Shown piece by piece: positions 32,142-40,612 of a stretch of DNA of 64,000 bases. The stretch is from CALBPI01 sp942491885 (GTDB taxonomy: Bacteria; Pseudomonadota; Gammaproteobacteria; Steroidobacterales; Woeseiaceae): contig CALOCQ010000008.1 of NCBI GenBank assembly GCA_942491885.1, forward strand, positions 372,001 through 436,000, written 5' to 3'. How positions within the stretch are numbered: the first letter of the stretch is position 1; every line of letters begins with the position of its first letter. The notes beneath the pieces were generated by a model that made no database searches, had not been told where the DNA came from, and saw nothing but the letters and a program-made list of their open reading frames with translations. The position numbers were made by a program, and so were the translations under genes.

Positions 32142-33467
32142 ATGCCACTCGACCCCAGCAAATACCATTTCGACACACTGCAGATTCATGCAGGTCAGGA
32201 TCCGGCGCCGGGCACGAACGCCAGAGCGGTGCCTATCTATCAAAGCACATCTTATACGTTTGACGACGCTGATCATGGCGCGCGGCTGTTCGCGTTGCAG
32301 GAATTCGGCAATATCTATACACGTCTTATGAACCCTACGACCGACGTATTCGAGCAACGCATCGCGGCGCTCGAAGGCGGCGTTGCCGCGGTTGCGACGT
32401 CAAGCGGTCAGGCGGCGCAGTTCATCGCCATATCGACAATCGCGCAAGCCGGCGACAACATCGTTTCGCGCAGCTCGCTCTATGGCGGCACCTACAACCA
32501 GTTCAAGGTGGCGCTGCCGAGGCTCGGCATCGACGTGAAATTCGTCGAGGGCGACAACATCGATGACTACGCGGCGGCGATTGATGCCAACACCAAGGCA
32601 ATCTACGCCGAGGCGATCGGTAACCCCGGTTTCGATATTCCCGATTTTCGTGCGCTCGCCGACCTCGCGCACGCCAACGGCATTCCGTTGATCATCGACA
32701 ACACGCTCGGTTGCGGTGGCTATCTGTTGCGCCCGATCGAACATGGCGCCGACATCGTGGTCGAGTCGGCGACAAAATGGATCGGCGGTCATGGCACGTC
32801 CGTGGGCGGCGTCATTGTTGATAGCGGCAACTTTGACTGGGCGAGCGGCAAGTTCCCGATGTTTACCGACCCGTCACCGGGTTACCACGGACTCGTGTTC
32901 GCCGACGTCTTCGGTGTCGACGGGTCATTCGGCAATATCGCTTTCGCAATCCGCGCGCGCGTTGAGGGCTTGCGTGATTTCGGGCCGTCGCAGAGCCCGT
33001 TCAACGCATTCCTGCTGCTGCAGGGGCTAGAGACCTTGTCGCTGCGGGTACAACGGCATGTCGACAACACACAGTCGCTGGCCGAATGGCTCGAACAGCA
33101 ACCCGACGTGTCTTACGTCAACTATGCCGGCCTGCCGTCACACGCTTATCACGAGCGCGCGAAGCAATATTTGCGTCACGGTTTCGGTGCGGTTCTGACG
33201 TTCGGTATTCGCGGTGGTGCCGAGGCCGGTAGTCGCTTCATCGGCAGTCTGGAGATCGCCAGTCATCTGGCCAATGTGGGCGATGCAAAGACGCTGGTGA
33301 TACATCCTGCCTCGACCACCCATCAACAGCTCGACGAACAGGAGCAGCGTTCCGCCGGAGTACTGCCGGACATGATTCGTGTGTCGGTGGGCATCGAGCA
33401 TATTGATGACATCAAGGCGGACTTTTTGCAGGCATTCGACAAGGCGAGGAGCGCCAGCGCCGCATGA
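32142..33467 (+). CDS. metY: O-acetylhomoserine sulfhydrylase
   Basis: A 441-residue Cys/Met-metabolism PLP enzyme. QIHAGQDPAPGTNARAVPIYQSTSY, given here by its parts (LQIHAGQ and VPIYQSTSY), begins the family; SSGQAAQFIA, DNTLGCGGYLLRPIEHGAD, and the PLP lysine in VESATKWIGGHGT follow. The roughly 430-residue length and GGHGTSVGG point to direct sulfhydrylation of O-acetylhomoserine by sulfide (MetY) rather than MetB. ATG at 32142 follows GGAGCAACG. Overlaps metX by ATGA. Under SAM-I riboswitch control. Confidence 0.93.
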   Translation: MPLDPSKYHFDTLQIHAGQDPAPGTNARAVPIYQSTSYTFDDADHGARLFALQEFGNIYTRLMNPTTDVFEQRIAALEGGVAAVATSSGQAAQFIAISTIAQAGDNIVSRSSLYGGTYNQFKVALPRLGIDVKFVEGDNIDDYAAAIDANTKAIYAEAIGNPGFDIPDFRALADLAHANGIPLIIDNTLGCGGYLLRPIEHGADIVVESATKWIGGHGTSVGGVIVDSGNFDWASGKFPMFTDPSPGYHGLVFADVFGVDGSFGNIAFAIRARVEGLRDFGPSQSPFNAFLLLQGLETLSLRVQRHVDNTQSLAEWLEQQPDVSYVNYAGLPSHAYHERAKQYLRHGFGAVLTFGIRGGAEAGSRFIGSLEIASHLANVGDAKTLVIHPASTTHQQLDEQEQRSAGVLPDMIRVSVGIEHIDDIKADFLQAFDKARSASAA

Positions 33468-34567
33468 CGGCTTCGTCGATCGACACAGCAGGAGCGGTTT
33501 CCGCGCAGACGCGCATTGCGCATCTCGCGGAGCCGTTTTTGTGCGAGCATGGTGCCCGGCTGGACGACCTCCACATTGCCTATCGAACCTGGGGCACATT
33601 GAACGCCGCCGGCGACAATGCGGTACTCATCTGTCACGCGTTGACCGGCTCGGCCGACGCCGACGACTGGTGGCCGGGTCTGATCGGCGAGGGCGGGGTG
33701 CTTGATCCCGGCGACGACTTCATAGTTTGTAGCAACGTGCTCGGCAGCTGCTACGGCAGCAGCGGCCCGTTCGGCCCCCGGGATGGCCGCGGTGAGCGGC
33801 CGGGGCTTGCTTTCCCACGCATTACCGTGCGCGACATGGTCGCGGCACAGAAGCGATTGCTGATATCGCTTGGCGTGAGTCGTTTGCGCCTGGTGATCGG
33901 GCCATCGCTCGGCGGCATGCAGGTGCTCGAGTGGGCGGCGAGCTTCCCCGACTGGGTGGATGCGATCGCACCGATTGGCGTTTCCGCACGTCACTCGGCC
34001 TGGTGCATCGGTATCGGCAATGCCCAACGTGCCGCGATCAGCGCCGACCCGCATTGGAATGACGGGCGCTACGCAGACTCGGCGAAGCCCGACACGGGCC
34101 TTTCGGCCGCGCGCATGATGGCGATGGTTACGTATCGCAGCTGGCAGAATTTCGAGTCACGTTTCGAGCGCGCGCCGGAGCAGGCAGGCGACTTTTCGGT
34201 CAATTCATACCTGGACTATCAGGGCGCCAAGCTGGTGGGGCGTTTCGATGCCGCGAGTTACTACAGACTCACAGAGGCAATGGATAGCCACGATCTGGGC
34301 CGCGGACGCGGAGGCGATTTCAAAGCCGTGCTCGGGCGCATCACCTGCCCGGCATTGGTGGTCTCGGTAAGCTCAGATGTTCTCTATCCGCCGCACGAGC
34401 AGCGCGTAATCGCCGAACATCTGCCTGATGCCACCTACGATACGCTCGACAGTGATCACGGCCATGATGGCTTTTTGATCGATATCGATCCCCTCGCGAA
34501 GATGATCTCGTCGTTTCGTAGCAGGGTCGGGGGTAAGGCGAGCCCATTGTCAGTCGCGAGCGCGTGA
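33464..34567 (+). CDS. metX: Homoserine O-acetyltransferase
   Basis: A 367-residue alpha/beta-hydrolase acyltransferase. LICHALTGSADADDWWPG and CSNVLGSCYGSSGP are MetX hallmarks, GPSLGGMQVLEW holds the nucleophilic Ser, SSDVLYPP the Asp and GHDGFLID the His. It activates homoserine for MetY. Pairing with an acetylhomoserine sulfhydrylase argues for acetyl rather than succinyl transfer, but MetX homologues vary in acyl donor. ATG at 33464 overlaps the metY stop. Confidence 0.9.
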   Translation: MTASSIDTAGAVSAQTRIAHLAEPFLCEHGARLDDLHIAYRTWGTLNAAGDNAVLICHALTGSADADDWWPGLIGEGGVLDPGDDFIVCSNVLGSCYGSSGPFGPRDGRGERPGLAFPRITVRDMVAAQKRLLISLGVSRLRLVIGPSLGGMQVLEWAASFPDWVDAIAPIGVSARHSAWCIGIGNAQRAAISADPHWNDGRYADSAKPDTGLSAARMMAMVTYRSWQNFESRFERAPEQAGDFSVNSYLDYQGAKLVGRFDAASYYRLTEAMDSHDLGRGRGGDFKAVLGRITCPALVVSVSSDVLYPPHEQRVIAEHLPDATYDTLDSDHGHDGFLIDIDPLAKMISSFRSRVGGKASPLSVASA

Positions 34568-34590
34568 GTTTCTGGCTCTGATCCCAGCGC

Positions 34591-35667
34591 TCAACCGCTC
34601 AACTGCGCAATTATACGCGCGCCCATTTGTTCGGTATTCAGCGTCTGTGCACTGCTAGCGAGATCCGGCGTACGGGCGCCACTATCCAGCGCAAGTTTCA
34701 TCGCTAACTCAACAGCGCCGGCCTCGCGCTCGAGACCGAGGCTGTGTCTCAACAGCATGGCCGTGCTCGCCACCATGCCGCACGGGTTCGCGATGCCTTT
34801 GCCGGCGATATCGGGCGCCGAGCCGTGAATGGGTTCGTACAGACCCGCAGAGGGCACGCCGGGCTCGCTACCGCCTAGCGACGCGGAGGGCAGCAGTCCC
34901 ATCGAGCCGACGATCATGGATGCCTCGTCGGTCAGGATGTCGCCGAACATGTTCTCGGTGACGATTACGTCAAAATTAGCCGGCCTGGCGATCAGATGCA
35001 TTGCCGCGGCATCGACCAGCAGGTGCTCGAGTTTCACGTCGGGAAACTCGTCGGCCATGAGCTCGCTGGTAACGGTGCGCCAGAGTCGCGACGTTGCCAA
35101 CACATTTGATTTGTCGACTGAGGTCAGCTTGCCACTGCGGGTGCGTGCGAGCTGCGCTGCCAGGCGCACGATGCGTTCGACTTCATTGCGCGAATAGCTG
35201 CAAACGTCCTGTGCAAAGTCGCTGCCCTCTATCTTGTCGCCGAAGTAAATGCCGCCGGTGAGTTCGCGCACGACCATGATGTCGACGCCCGTCAGCCTGT
35301 CTGGCTTGAGCGGCGAGGCATCCTGCATCGAGTGCATGGGGACGACGGGGCGTAAATTGGCAAACAGGCCAAGTGCCGCACGCAGACCGAGCAAACCGGC
35401 CTCGGGGCGCTTGTTGATATCAGGGTCGCTCCATTTGGGGCCGCCTACGGCACCCAGCAAGACGGCATCGGCACGTTGGCAACTGGCCAGCGTCGCATCG
35501 GGCAACGGTTGGCCCGTCTCATCGATGGCATGGCCGCCGATCAGGCAGGTATCGAACGTGAACTGGTGGCCGAACTGCGCGGCGACAGCCTCAAGCACGC
35601 GCACGCCGACCCGGGTTACCTCCGGGCCAATGCCATCACCGGGCAGTACGACGATATTCGCCTTCAT
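34591..35667 (-). CDS. leuB: 3-isopropylmalate dehydrogenase
   Basis: A 358-residue beta-decarboxylating dehydrogenase. VVLPGDGIGPEV starts the fold, KRPEAGLLGLRAALGLFANLRP carries substrate-binding Arg residues, quoted by its part LLGLRAALGLFANLRP, and NMFGDILTDEASMIVGSMG plus EPIHGSAPDIAGKGIANPCG are the metal and NAD sites. Last gene of ilvC-leuACDB. Its start overlaps the leuD stop by 4 bases. It converges on metX with a 23-base gap and no obvious terminator. Confidence 0.97.
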   Translation of the reverse strand: MKANIVVLPGDGIGPEVTRVGVRVLEAVAAQFGHQFTFDTCLIGGHAIDETGQPLPDATLASCQRADAVLLGAVGGPKWSDPDINKRPEAGLLGLRAALGLFANLRPVVPMHSMQDASPLKPDRLTGVDIMVVRELTGGIYFGDKIEGSDFAQDVCSYSRNEVERIVRLAAQLARTRSGKLTSVDKSNVLATSRLWRTVTSELMADEFPDVKLEHLLVDAAAMHLIARPANFDVIVTENMFGDILTDEASMIVGSMGLLPSASLGGSEPGVPSAGLYEPIHGSAPDIAGKGIANPCGMVASTAMLLRHSLGLEREAGAVELAMKLALDSGARTPDLASSAQTLNTEQMGARIIAQLSG

Positions 35668-36263
35668 GCCGGGTGCGTCTGATCGTAGTCGCGCTCAAAG
35701 CTTACGATCTCCGGCAACTGCTCCATCAGAAACCCGAGCTGATCGATGCCCTGCATCAGGCAGTAGCGCGAAAAGTTATCGATGTCGAAAGTGGTCCGTC
35801 TGGCTGTCTCGCCGTTCTCAATGACTTCCACGCTGCAATGCTCGAGATCAATGACGAGGTCTTTTTGTCCGCTCATCAGATCGGCGTGGAACGCGGCGTC
35901 CACGATGACCGGTATCAGGCCGTTCTTCAACGAGTTCGAGCGGAAAATGTCGGCGATCTCGGTACTGATCACGGCACGGAATCCGTAATCGGTCAGAGCC
36001 CACGGCGCATGTTCACGTGACGATCCGCAGCCGAAGTTACGCCCGGCGACCAGCACCTGTGCGCCTTCGTTTTGCGGCTGATTCAACTCAAAGTCGGGAT
36101 TATCGCTGCCGTCGTCGAGATAGCGCCAGTCGGCAAACAGTGATTGGCCAAGACCGTCGCGACTGGTGGTCGTCAGGAAGCGCGCCGGAATGATCTGATC
36201 GGTATCAACGTCTGCGCGTGGCAGCATTGCCGTTTTAGACCGTATGGTTTTTATGCCTGGCAT
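35664..36263 (-). CDS. leuD: 3-isopropylmalate dehydratase small subunit
   Basis: A 199-residue small subunit of isopropylmalate isomerase. ADVDTDQIIPARFL and FGCGSSREHAPWALTDYGFRA are the aconitase swivel-domain signatures. Works with LeuC (36290-37687). It starts 26 bases after leuC and overlaps leuB. Length matches the gammaproteobacterial LeuD1 type. Confidence 0.96.
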   Translation of the reverse strand: MPGIKTIRSKTAMLPRADVDTDQIIPARFLTTTSRDGLGQSLFADWRYLDDGSDNPDFELNQPQNEGAQVLVAGRNFGCGSSREHAPWALTDYGFRAVISTEIADIFRSNSLKNGLIPVIVDAAFHADLMSGQKDLVIDLEHCSVEVIENGETARRTTFDIDNFSRYCLMQGIDQLGFLMEQLPEIVSFERDYDQTHPA

Positions 36264-36289
36264 GTGTGTTCCATTCCTGTTGCGTGTAA

Positions 36290-37687
36290 TCAGGCGTATT
36301 CGCGGGGGTCGGCAATGTGCCCGGCGATGGCACTCGCCGCGGCCGTTTCCGGGCTTGCCAGAACCGTACGTGCACCGATTCCCTGACGACCCTCAAAATT
36401 GCGGTTGCTCGTGCTAACGGCAAGCTTGCCGCTCGGCACCGTGTCGCCGTTCATGCCTAGACACATCGAACAGCCGGACTCTCTCCACTCGGCGCCGGCG
36501 TCCTTGAAAATCTGGTCAAGCCCGAGCGCCTCGGCCTCGGCCTTGATCGCCTGCGAACCGGGTACCACAAGCATCCTTACGCCATCCGCGACATGCCGGC
36601 CCGCGAGGATCTTCGCGGTCGCCTGCAGGTCGGGGAGTCGCGCGTTTGTGCAGCTGCCGACAAACACAACGTCGACCGGCGTGCCAACGATAGGCTTGTT
36701 CGCCTCGAGGCGCATGTAGCGCAGTGCCTGATCCCAGCTGCCGTCGGCTGGCTTGTCCGGCAGCGGCTGGTCGAGTGCCGACACCATCCCCGGATTGGTG
36801 CCGAACGTCACCATTGGCGACAAGCTGCTCGCATCGATAGTGACTTGCTTATCGAAGTGCGCATCGTTGTCGCTGTGCAATTCGCGCCAGCGCGCCACGG
36901 CGGTATCGAAGTCATCGCCTTGCGGCGCGAGCTTGCGACCGCGCAAGTATTCATAAGTCGTATCATCGGGGGCAATCATGCCGGCTCGTGCGCCGGCCTC
37001 GATAGACATGTTGCAGATCGTCATGCGCGCGGCCATGTCCATGGCCTCGATCGCATCACCGCGATACTCGATGACATGACCCGTACCGCCGTCGACGCCG
37101 ATCTTGCCGATAATCGCGAGTATCAGGTCTTTGGCGGTAACGCCGACCGGCAATTGGCCGCTAACATTGATCGCCATTGTTTTTGGTTTGCGTTGCAACA
37201 GGCACTGGCTTGCCAGCACATGGCCTACCTCGGTTGTGCCGATACCGAAGGCGAGGGCGCCGAACGCACCATGCGTGGAGGTATGGCTGTCGCCGCAAAC
37301 AATGGTTTTGCCCGGCTGGGTCGCGCCAAGCTCGGGCCCGATGATGTGCACAATGCCACGCTCATCGCTGTCGAATCCGCGCAGTGGAATACCGAAGTCT
37401 TTGCAGTTGGTCTGCATTTGACGAATCTGTGCGGCCGCTGACGGGCCTACCACATCAATGTCGGCAAGCTTGCGCACCGGTGTCGTTGGCGTCGAGTGAT
37501 CCATGGTCGCCAGTGTGCGGTCGACACGCCGAACCGGTAACCCGCGGTCGCGTAAAACGGTAAACGCCTGCGGGCTCGTCACTTCATGAATCAGGTGCAG
37601 GTCGATATACAGCACAGCGGGAGTGTCCGGCGTTTCATCGACCACGACGTGCTGTTCCCAGACCTTCTCAAACAGTGTTTTGTTCAA
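36290..37687 (-). CDS. leuC: 3-isopropylmalate dehydratase large subunit
   Basis: A 465-residue aconitase-family subunit with the cluster cysteines in VFVGSCTNARLPDL and in RESGCSMCLGMNGD. It also has CGDSHTSTHGAFGALAFGIGTTE, quoted by its part GDSHTSTHGAFGALAFGIG. It isomerises 2- to 3-isopropylmalate with LeuD via a [4Fe-4S] cluster. The gap to leuA is 18 bases. Confidence 0.97.
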   Translation of the reverse strand: MNKTLFEKVWEQHVVVDETPDTPAVLYIDLHLIHEVTSPQAFTVLRDRGLPVRRVDRTLATMDHSTPTTPVRKLADIDVVGPSAAAQIRQMQTNCKDFGIPLRGFDSDERGIVHIIGPELGATQPGKTIVCGDSHTSTHGAFGALAFGIGTTEVGHVLASQCLLQRKPKTMAINVSGQLPVGVTAKDLILAIIGKIGVDGGTGHVIEYRGDAIEAMDMAARMTICNMSIEAGARAGMIAPDDTTYEYLRGRKLAPQGDDFDTAVARWRELHSDNDAHFDKQVTIDASSLSPMVTFGTNPGMVSALDQPLPDKPADGSWDQALRYMRLEANKPIVGTPVDVVFVGSCTNARLPDLQATAKILAGRHVADGVRMLVVPGSQAIKAEAEALGLDQIFKDAGAEWRESGCSMCLGMNGDTVPSGKLAVSTSNRNFEGRQGIGARTVLASPETAAASAIAGHIADPREYA

Positions 37688-37705
37688 TGTGTTTCCGCCT
37701 GTTGC

Positions 37706-39283
37706 CTAGACCGTCGCGCGTTGAATATTCTTGTCGTCACCCAGGTCCGCGAGGCCCTGTTCGCGTCGTCGCAGAATGCGATTCATGACTTCGAGCCAGG
37801 CACGCGCACTGGCCTCGACAATATCTGTACTGATACCGTGGCCGCGATAGGTCGCTTTATTAAACGTTACCGTTATCGTGACTTCGCCCTGGGCGTCTTC
37901 ACCGATACTCACGCCACGGACGTCATAGTGCTTTAATTCGAGATTCAGCCCGGTAATACGCTCGAGCGCCGTGCAGGCGGCCTCAACAGGTCCGCTGCCA
38001 ACCGCTGCCTCGATCACCGCGTCCTCGCCATCGCGATGCATGCCAACGGTAGCCGTGGCGTGCGCTTCCGAGCTGCTGGTCACGGTCAGTGAATCGAGAT
38101 GCCACGGGCCTTGTGCATCGCTGCCTTCATTCATCAGCAACGCTTCAATGTCGCTGTCGTAGATGTCTTTCTTCTTGTCGGCCAATTCCTTGAAGCGCCC
38201 GAACGCGGCGTTCATCGCGAAGTCATCGACGTCGAAGCCGAGCTCTGCAATACGTTCGCGAAATGCATGACGCCCGCTGTGCTTGCCGAGTACGAGATTA
38301 GAGCGACTGATACCAACGCGCTCCGGCTTCATGATTTCATAGGTAGACGCGTGCTTGAGCATGCCGTGCTGATGGATGCCCGCCTCATGGGCAAACGCAT
38401 TGTCACCAACGATCGCCTTGTTGCGGGGAATGTGCATGCCCGTGATCGATGAGACGAGTCGTGCTGCAGGATAGAGTTTGGTCGTATCGACATTGGTGCG
38501 CAGTCCGAACCACTCGGCGCGCGTATCGAGCGCCATAACGACCTCTTCCAGCGAGCAGTTGCCGGCACGCTCGCCGATACCGTTGATCGTGCACTCGACC
38601 TGTCGTGCGCCACCAATCACCGCGGCGAGGCTATTGGCAACCGCCATGCCCAGGTCATCGTGACAATGCACGGACAAAACAGCGTCAGCGACGTTAGGAA
38701 CCGTCGCAATCAGATGACGGAACAGTGCCTCGAATTCCTGTGGCACCGTGTAGCCCACGGTGTCCGGTACATTGATCGTCGATGCGCCGGCCTCGATTGC
38801 CGCCGTAACAATTTCAGTCAGAAATTCTGGTTCAGTTCGCGACGCATCTTCCGGCGAAAACTCGACATCTTCACAGCGCTCGCGTGCCATCTTGATCGCG
38901 CCTACCGCAGTGCGCAGGATTTCATCGCGCGCCATATTGAGTTTGTGCTTAAGGTGTATTTCACTGGTTGCAACAAAAACATGGATGCGCGGCTTGCGCG
39001 CGTCCTTAAGCGCGTCCCAGGCTTTCTCAATATCTTCGGGGTTGCAGCGCGCGAGGCTCGCCACACTGGCATGCTCAACGGCGTTCGCCACCGCGGCAAC
39101 CGATTCAAAATCACCGGGCGATGCCGCGGCAAAGCCCGCCTCAATCACATCGACTTTCAGCTGGTCGAGAGCGCGCGCGATCCGTAGCTTTTCGCTGAGC
39201 GTCATACTACAGCCCGGCGCCTGTTCGCCGTCGCGCAGTGTGGTGTCGAAAATTCTAACCAGATCCGGGTCTGTTACAGCCAT
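37706..39283 (-). CDS. leuA: 2-isopropylmalate synthase
   Basis: A 525-residue enzyme for the committed leucine step. FDTTLRDGEQAPGCSM is the catalytic HMGL-like entry, VHCHDDLGMAVANSLAAV holds metal-binding His residues, and GIGERAGNCSLEEVVMAL follows. A complete C-terminal LeuA allosteric domain (about 395-525) is present, so leucine feedback is likely. ATG follows AAAGGATT. Comes 36 bases after ilvC. Confidence 0.97.
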   Translation of the reverse strand: MAVTDPDLVRIFDTTLRDGEQAPGCSMTLSEKLRIARALDQLKVDVIEAGFAAASPGDFESVAAVANAVEHASVASLARCNPEDIEKAWDALKDARKPRIHVFVATSEIHLKHKLNMARDEILRTAVGAIKMARERCEDVEFSPEDASRTEPEFLTEIVTAAIEAGASTINVPDTVGYTVPQEFEALFRHLIATVPNVADAVLSVHCHDDLGMAVANSLAAVIGGARQVECTINGIGERAGNCSLEEVVMALDTRAEWFGLRTNVDTTKLYPAARLVSSITGMHIPRNKAIVGDNAFAHEAGIHQHGMLKHASTYEIMKPERVGISRSNLVLGKHSGRHAFRERIAELGFDVDDFAMNAAFGRFKELADKKKDIYDSDIEALLMNEGSDAQGPWHLDSLTVTSSSEAHATATVGMHRDGEDAVIEAAVGSGPVEAACTALERITGLNLELKHYDVRGVSIGEDAQGEVTITVTFNKATYRGHGISTDIVEASARAWLEVMNRILRRREQGLADLGDDKNIQRATV

Positions 39284-39319
39284 CGTTGCAATCCTTTTAT
39301 GACGCCAACCGGAATCCGG

Positions 39320-40306
39320 TTACTTCTCCAGCCAAGGCATTTTCTCGCGCAAGCTGTCGCCGACGGTTTCAATGGGGTGCGCGAGATCTTCGTTCATCAG
39401 TCGACGGTACTCGGGCTGACCATTCTCGTTTTCCGCGATCCAGTCGCGGGCGAACTTGCCGTCCTGAATATCTTTCAGTACCGCACGCATGTTGTCTTTG
39501 ACGTCTTCGTTAATGACCCGCGGGCCGCTGATCAGGTCTCCCCATTGCGCAGTTTCGCTGATGAACTCGTGCATCTTTTTTAATCCGCCTTCGTGCAGCA
39601 GGTCGACGATCAGCTTGAGTTCATGCATGCACTCGTAATAGGCGACTTCCGGCTGATAGCCGGCCTCGACCAGGGTCTCGTAGCCTTTCAGCACGAGTTC
39701 GGTCGCGCCGCCGCAAAGCACTGCCTGCTCGCCAAACAGATCGGTTTCGGTCTCTTCCTTGAAGGTGGTTTCCAACACACCGGCGCGTGTACCACCGAGC
39801 CCGTCCGCATAACACAGCGCCTGAGCAAGTGCTGCGCCGGACGGGTCCGCCGCAACGGCAACCAGACATGGTACGCCGCGTCCTTGCTGATACTGGCGTC
39901 GCACCAGGTCGCCCGGGCCTTTCGGTGCGATCATCACGACGTTCAGGTCGCTGCGCGGTGCAATCTGGCCGTACTGGATATTAAAGCCGTGGGCGAACAA
40001 TAGTGTCGCGCCTTGCTCTATGGCGGGCTCGAGTGCCTTGTACAGGGTTGCTTGCGATACGTCCGGCGTCAGCAACGCGACCAGTGTCGCGCCCTTGACG
40101 GCTTCTGCCGGGGTGGCGACCTGATGACCATCGGCTTCGGCGCGCGGCCAGCTGCCGCCACCCTGACGCAGACCAACGACGACATCGTAGCCACTGTCCT
40201 TGAGGTTTGACGCATGGGCGCGGCCCTGGCTGCCGTAGCCGATTACCGCAATTTTCTTGTCCTTAAGCGCGTTGTGATCAACGTCTGCTTCGCCGTACAT
40301 GTGCAT
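39320..40306 (-). CDS. ilvC: Ketol-acid reductoisomerase, class I
   Basis: 328 residues, the short class I form. The Rossmann motif VIGYGSQGRAHASNLKDSG binds NADPH, APKGPGDLVRRQYQQGRGVP follows, quoted by its part APKGPGDLVRRQ, and the C-terminal knotted domain has ETDLFGEQAVLCGG with metal-binding acids. It catalyses step 2 of valine and isoleucine synthesis. First structural gene of an ilvC-leuACDB operon, behind a leader peptide and an attenuator. Confidence 0.97.
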   Translation of the reverse strand: MHMYGEADVDHNALKDKKIAVIGYGSQGRAHASNLKDSGYDVVVGLRQGGGSWPRAEADGHQVATPAEAVKGATLVALLTPDVSQATLYKALEPAIEQGATLLFAHGFNIQYGQIAPRSDLNVVMIAPKGPGDLVRRQYQQGRGVPCLVAVAADPSGAALAQALCYADGLGGTRAGVLETTFKEETETDLFGEQAVLCGGATELVLKGYETLVEAGYQPEVAYYECMHELKLIVDLLHEGGLKKMHEFISETAQWGDLISGPRVINEDVKDNMRAVLKDIQDGKFARDWIAENENGQPEYRRLMNEDLAHPIETVGDSLREKMPWLEK

Positions 40307-40330
40307 GATTGTGTTCCTGGATCGATCGAT

Positions 40331-40370
40331 AAAATAAAAAAAGCCCCGCTACCTTTGCGGGTGCGGGGCT
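40331..40370 (-). terminator. Attenuator terminator of the ilvC-leu operon
   Basis: On the - strand the arm AGCCCCGC (40370-40363) pairs with GCGGGGCT (40349-40342), followed by TTTTTT-A-TTTT (40341-40331). It lies between the leader peptide stop and ilvC. A rival pairing exists upstream (see the antiterminator entry), the signature of transcription attenuation. Confidence 0.88.
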
Positions 40371-40407
40371 TAGCTTGAATGACTGATAATCGGCAAAAGC
40401 TAACCGC
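40363..40407 (-). promoter_or_regulatory. Antiterminator pairing of the ilvC-leu attenuator
   Basis: On the - strand TTAGCTT (40403-40397), which contains the leader stop codon, pairs perfectly with AAGCTAA (40376-40370). The neighbouring GCGG (40407-40404) can then pair with CCGC (40366-40363) in the 5' arm of the terminator. A ribosome at the stop codon would block this pairing and favour termination; one stalled on the Leu codons would leave it free. Confidence 0.65.
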
Positions 40408-40471
40408 ACCTCACGTTCGCGAGGATTAGAAGTCGCAGCAGGCCGTTCAGAATCAATGTGTTCATAGACAT
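40400..40471 (-). CDS. Leucine-rich leader peptide of the ilvC-leuACDB attenuator
   Basis: A 23-codon frame on the - strand, ATG at 40471 (a second ATG at 40465), TAG at 40402-40400. The peptide begins MSMNTLILNGLLRLLIL and has 7 Leu, 2 Ile and 1 Val; nine of residues 6-17 are Leu or Ile. It starts about 20 bases after the expected transcript start and stops 30 bases before a Rho-independent terminator. Its composition matches the leucine and isoleucine-valine pathway of the genes behind it. The ribosome site is weak. It is too short for ordinary gene finders. Confidence 0.85.
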   Translation of the reverse strand: MSMNTLILNGLLRLLILANVRCG

Positions 40472-40497
40472 CGTGTTATGTCGTCGAATCAAATCCG

Positions 40498-40526
40498 ATA
40501 ATCGTCAATGGTCCGCGCGCTGTCAA
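40498..40526 (-). promoter_or_regulatory. Promoter of the ilvC-leuACDB operon
   Basis: On the - strand a perfect TTGACA (40526-40521) is followed after 17 bases by GATTAT (40503-40498), four of six to consensus. The start point would fall near 40491, giving a leader of about 185 bases before ilvC that contains the leader peptide and attenuator. Confidence 0.7.
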
Positions 40527-40612
40527 ACCTTTTTTGTGCATCGTGGCAGGCTGGCGCGCGTTGGTCGGTTAGTTTCCGGTGACACTATCTTCCCCGGCGT
40601 GATCGTATTGAT

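Noticed and set aside
36593..37441. A 282-codon + strand frame inside leuC
   Set aside because: Antisense to leuC, Arg/His/Ala-rich shadow with no recognisable domain.
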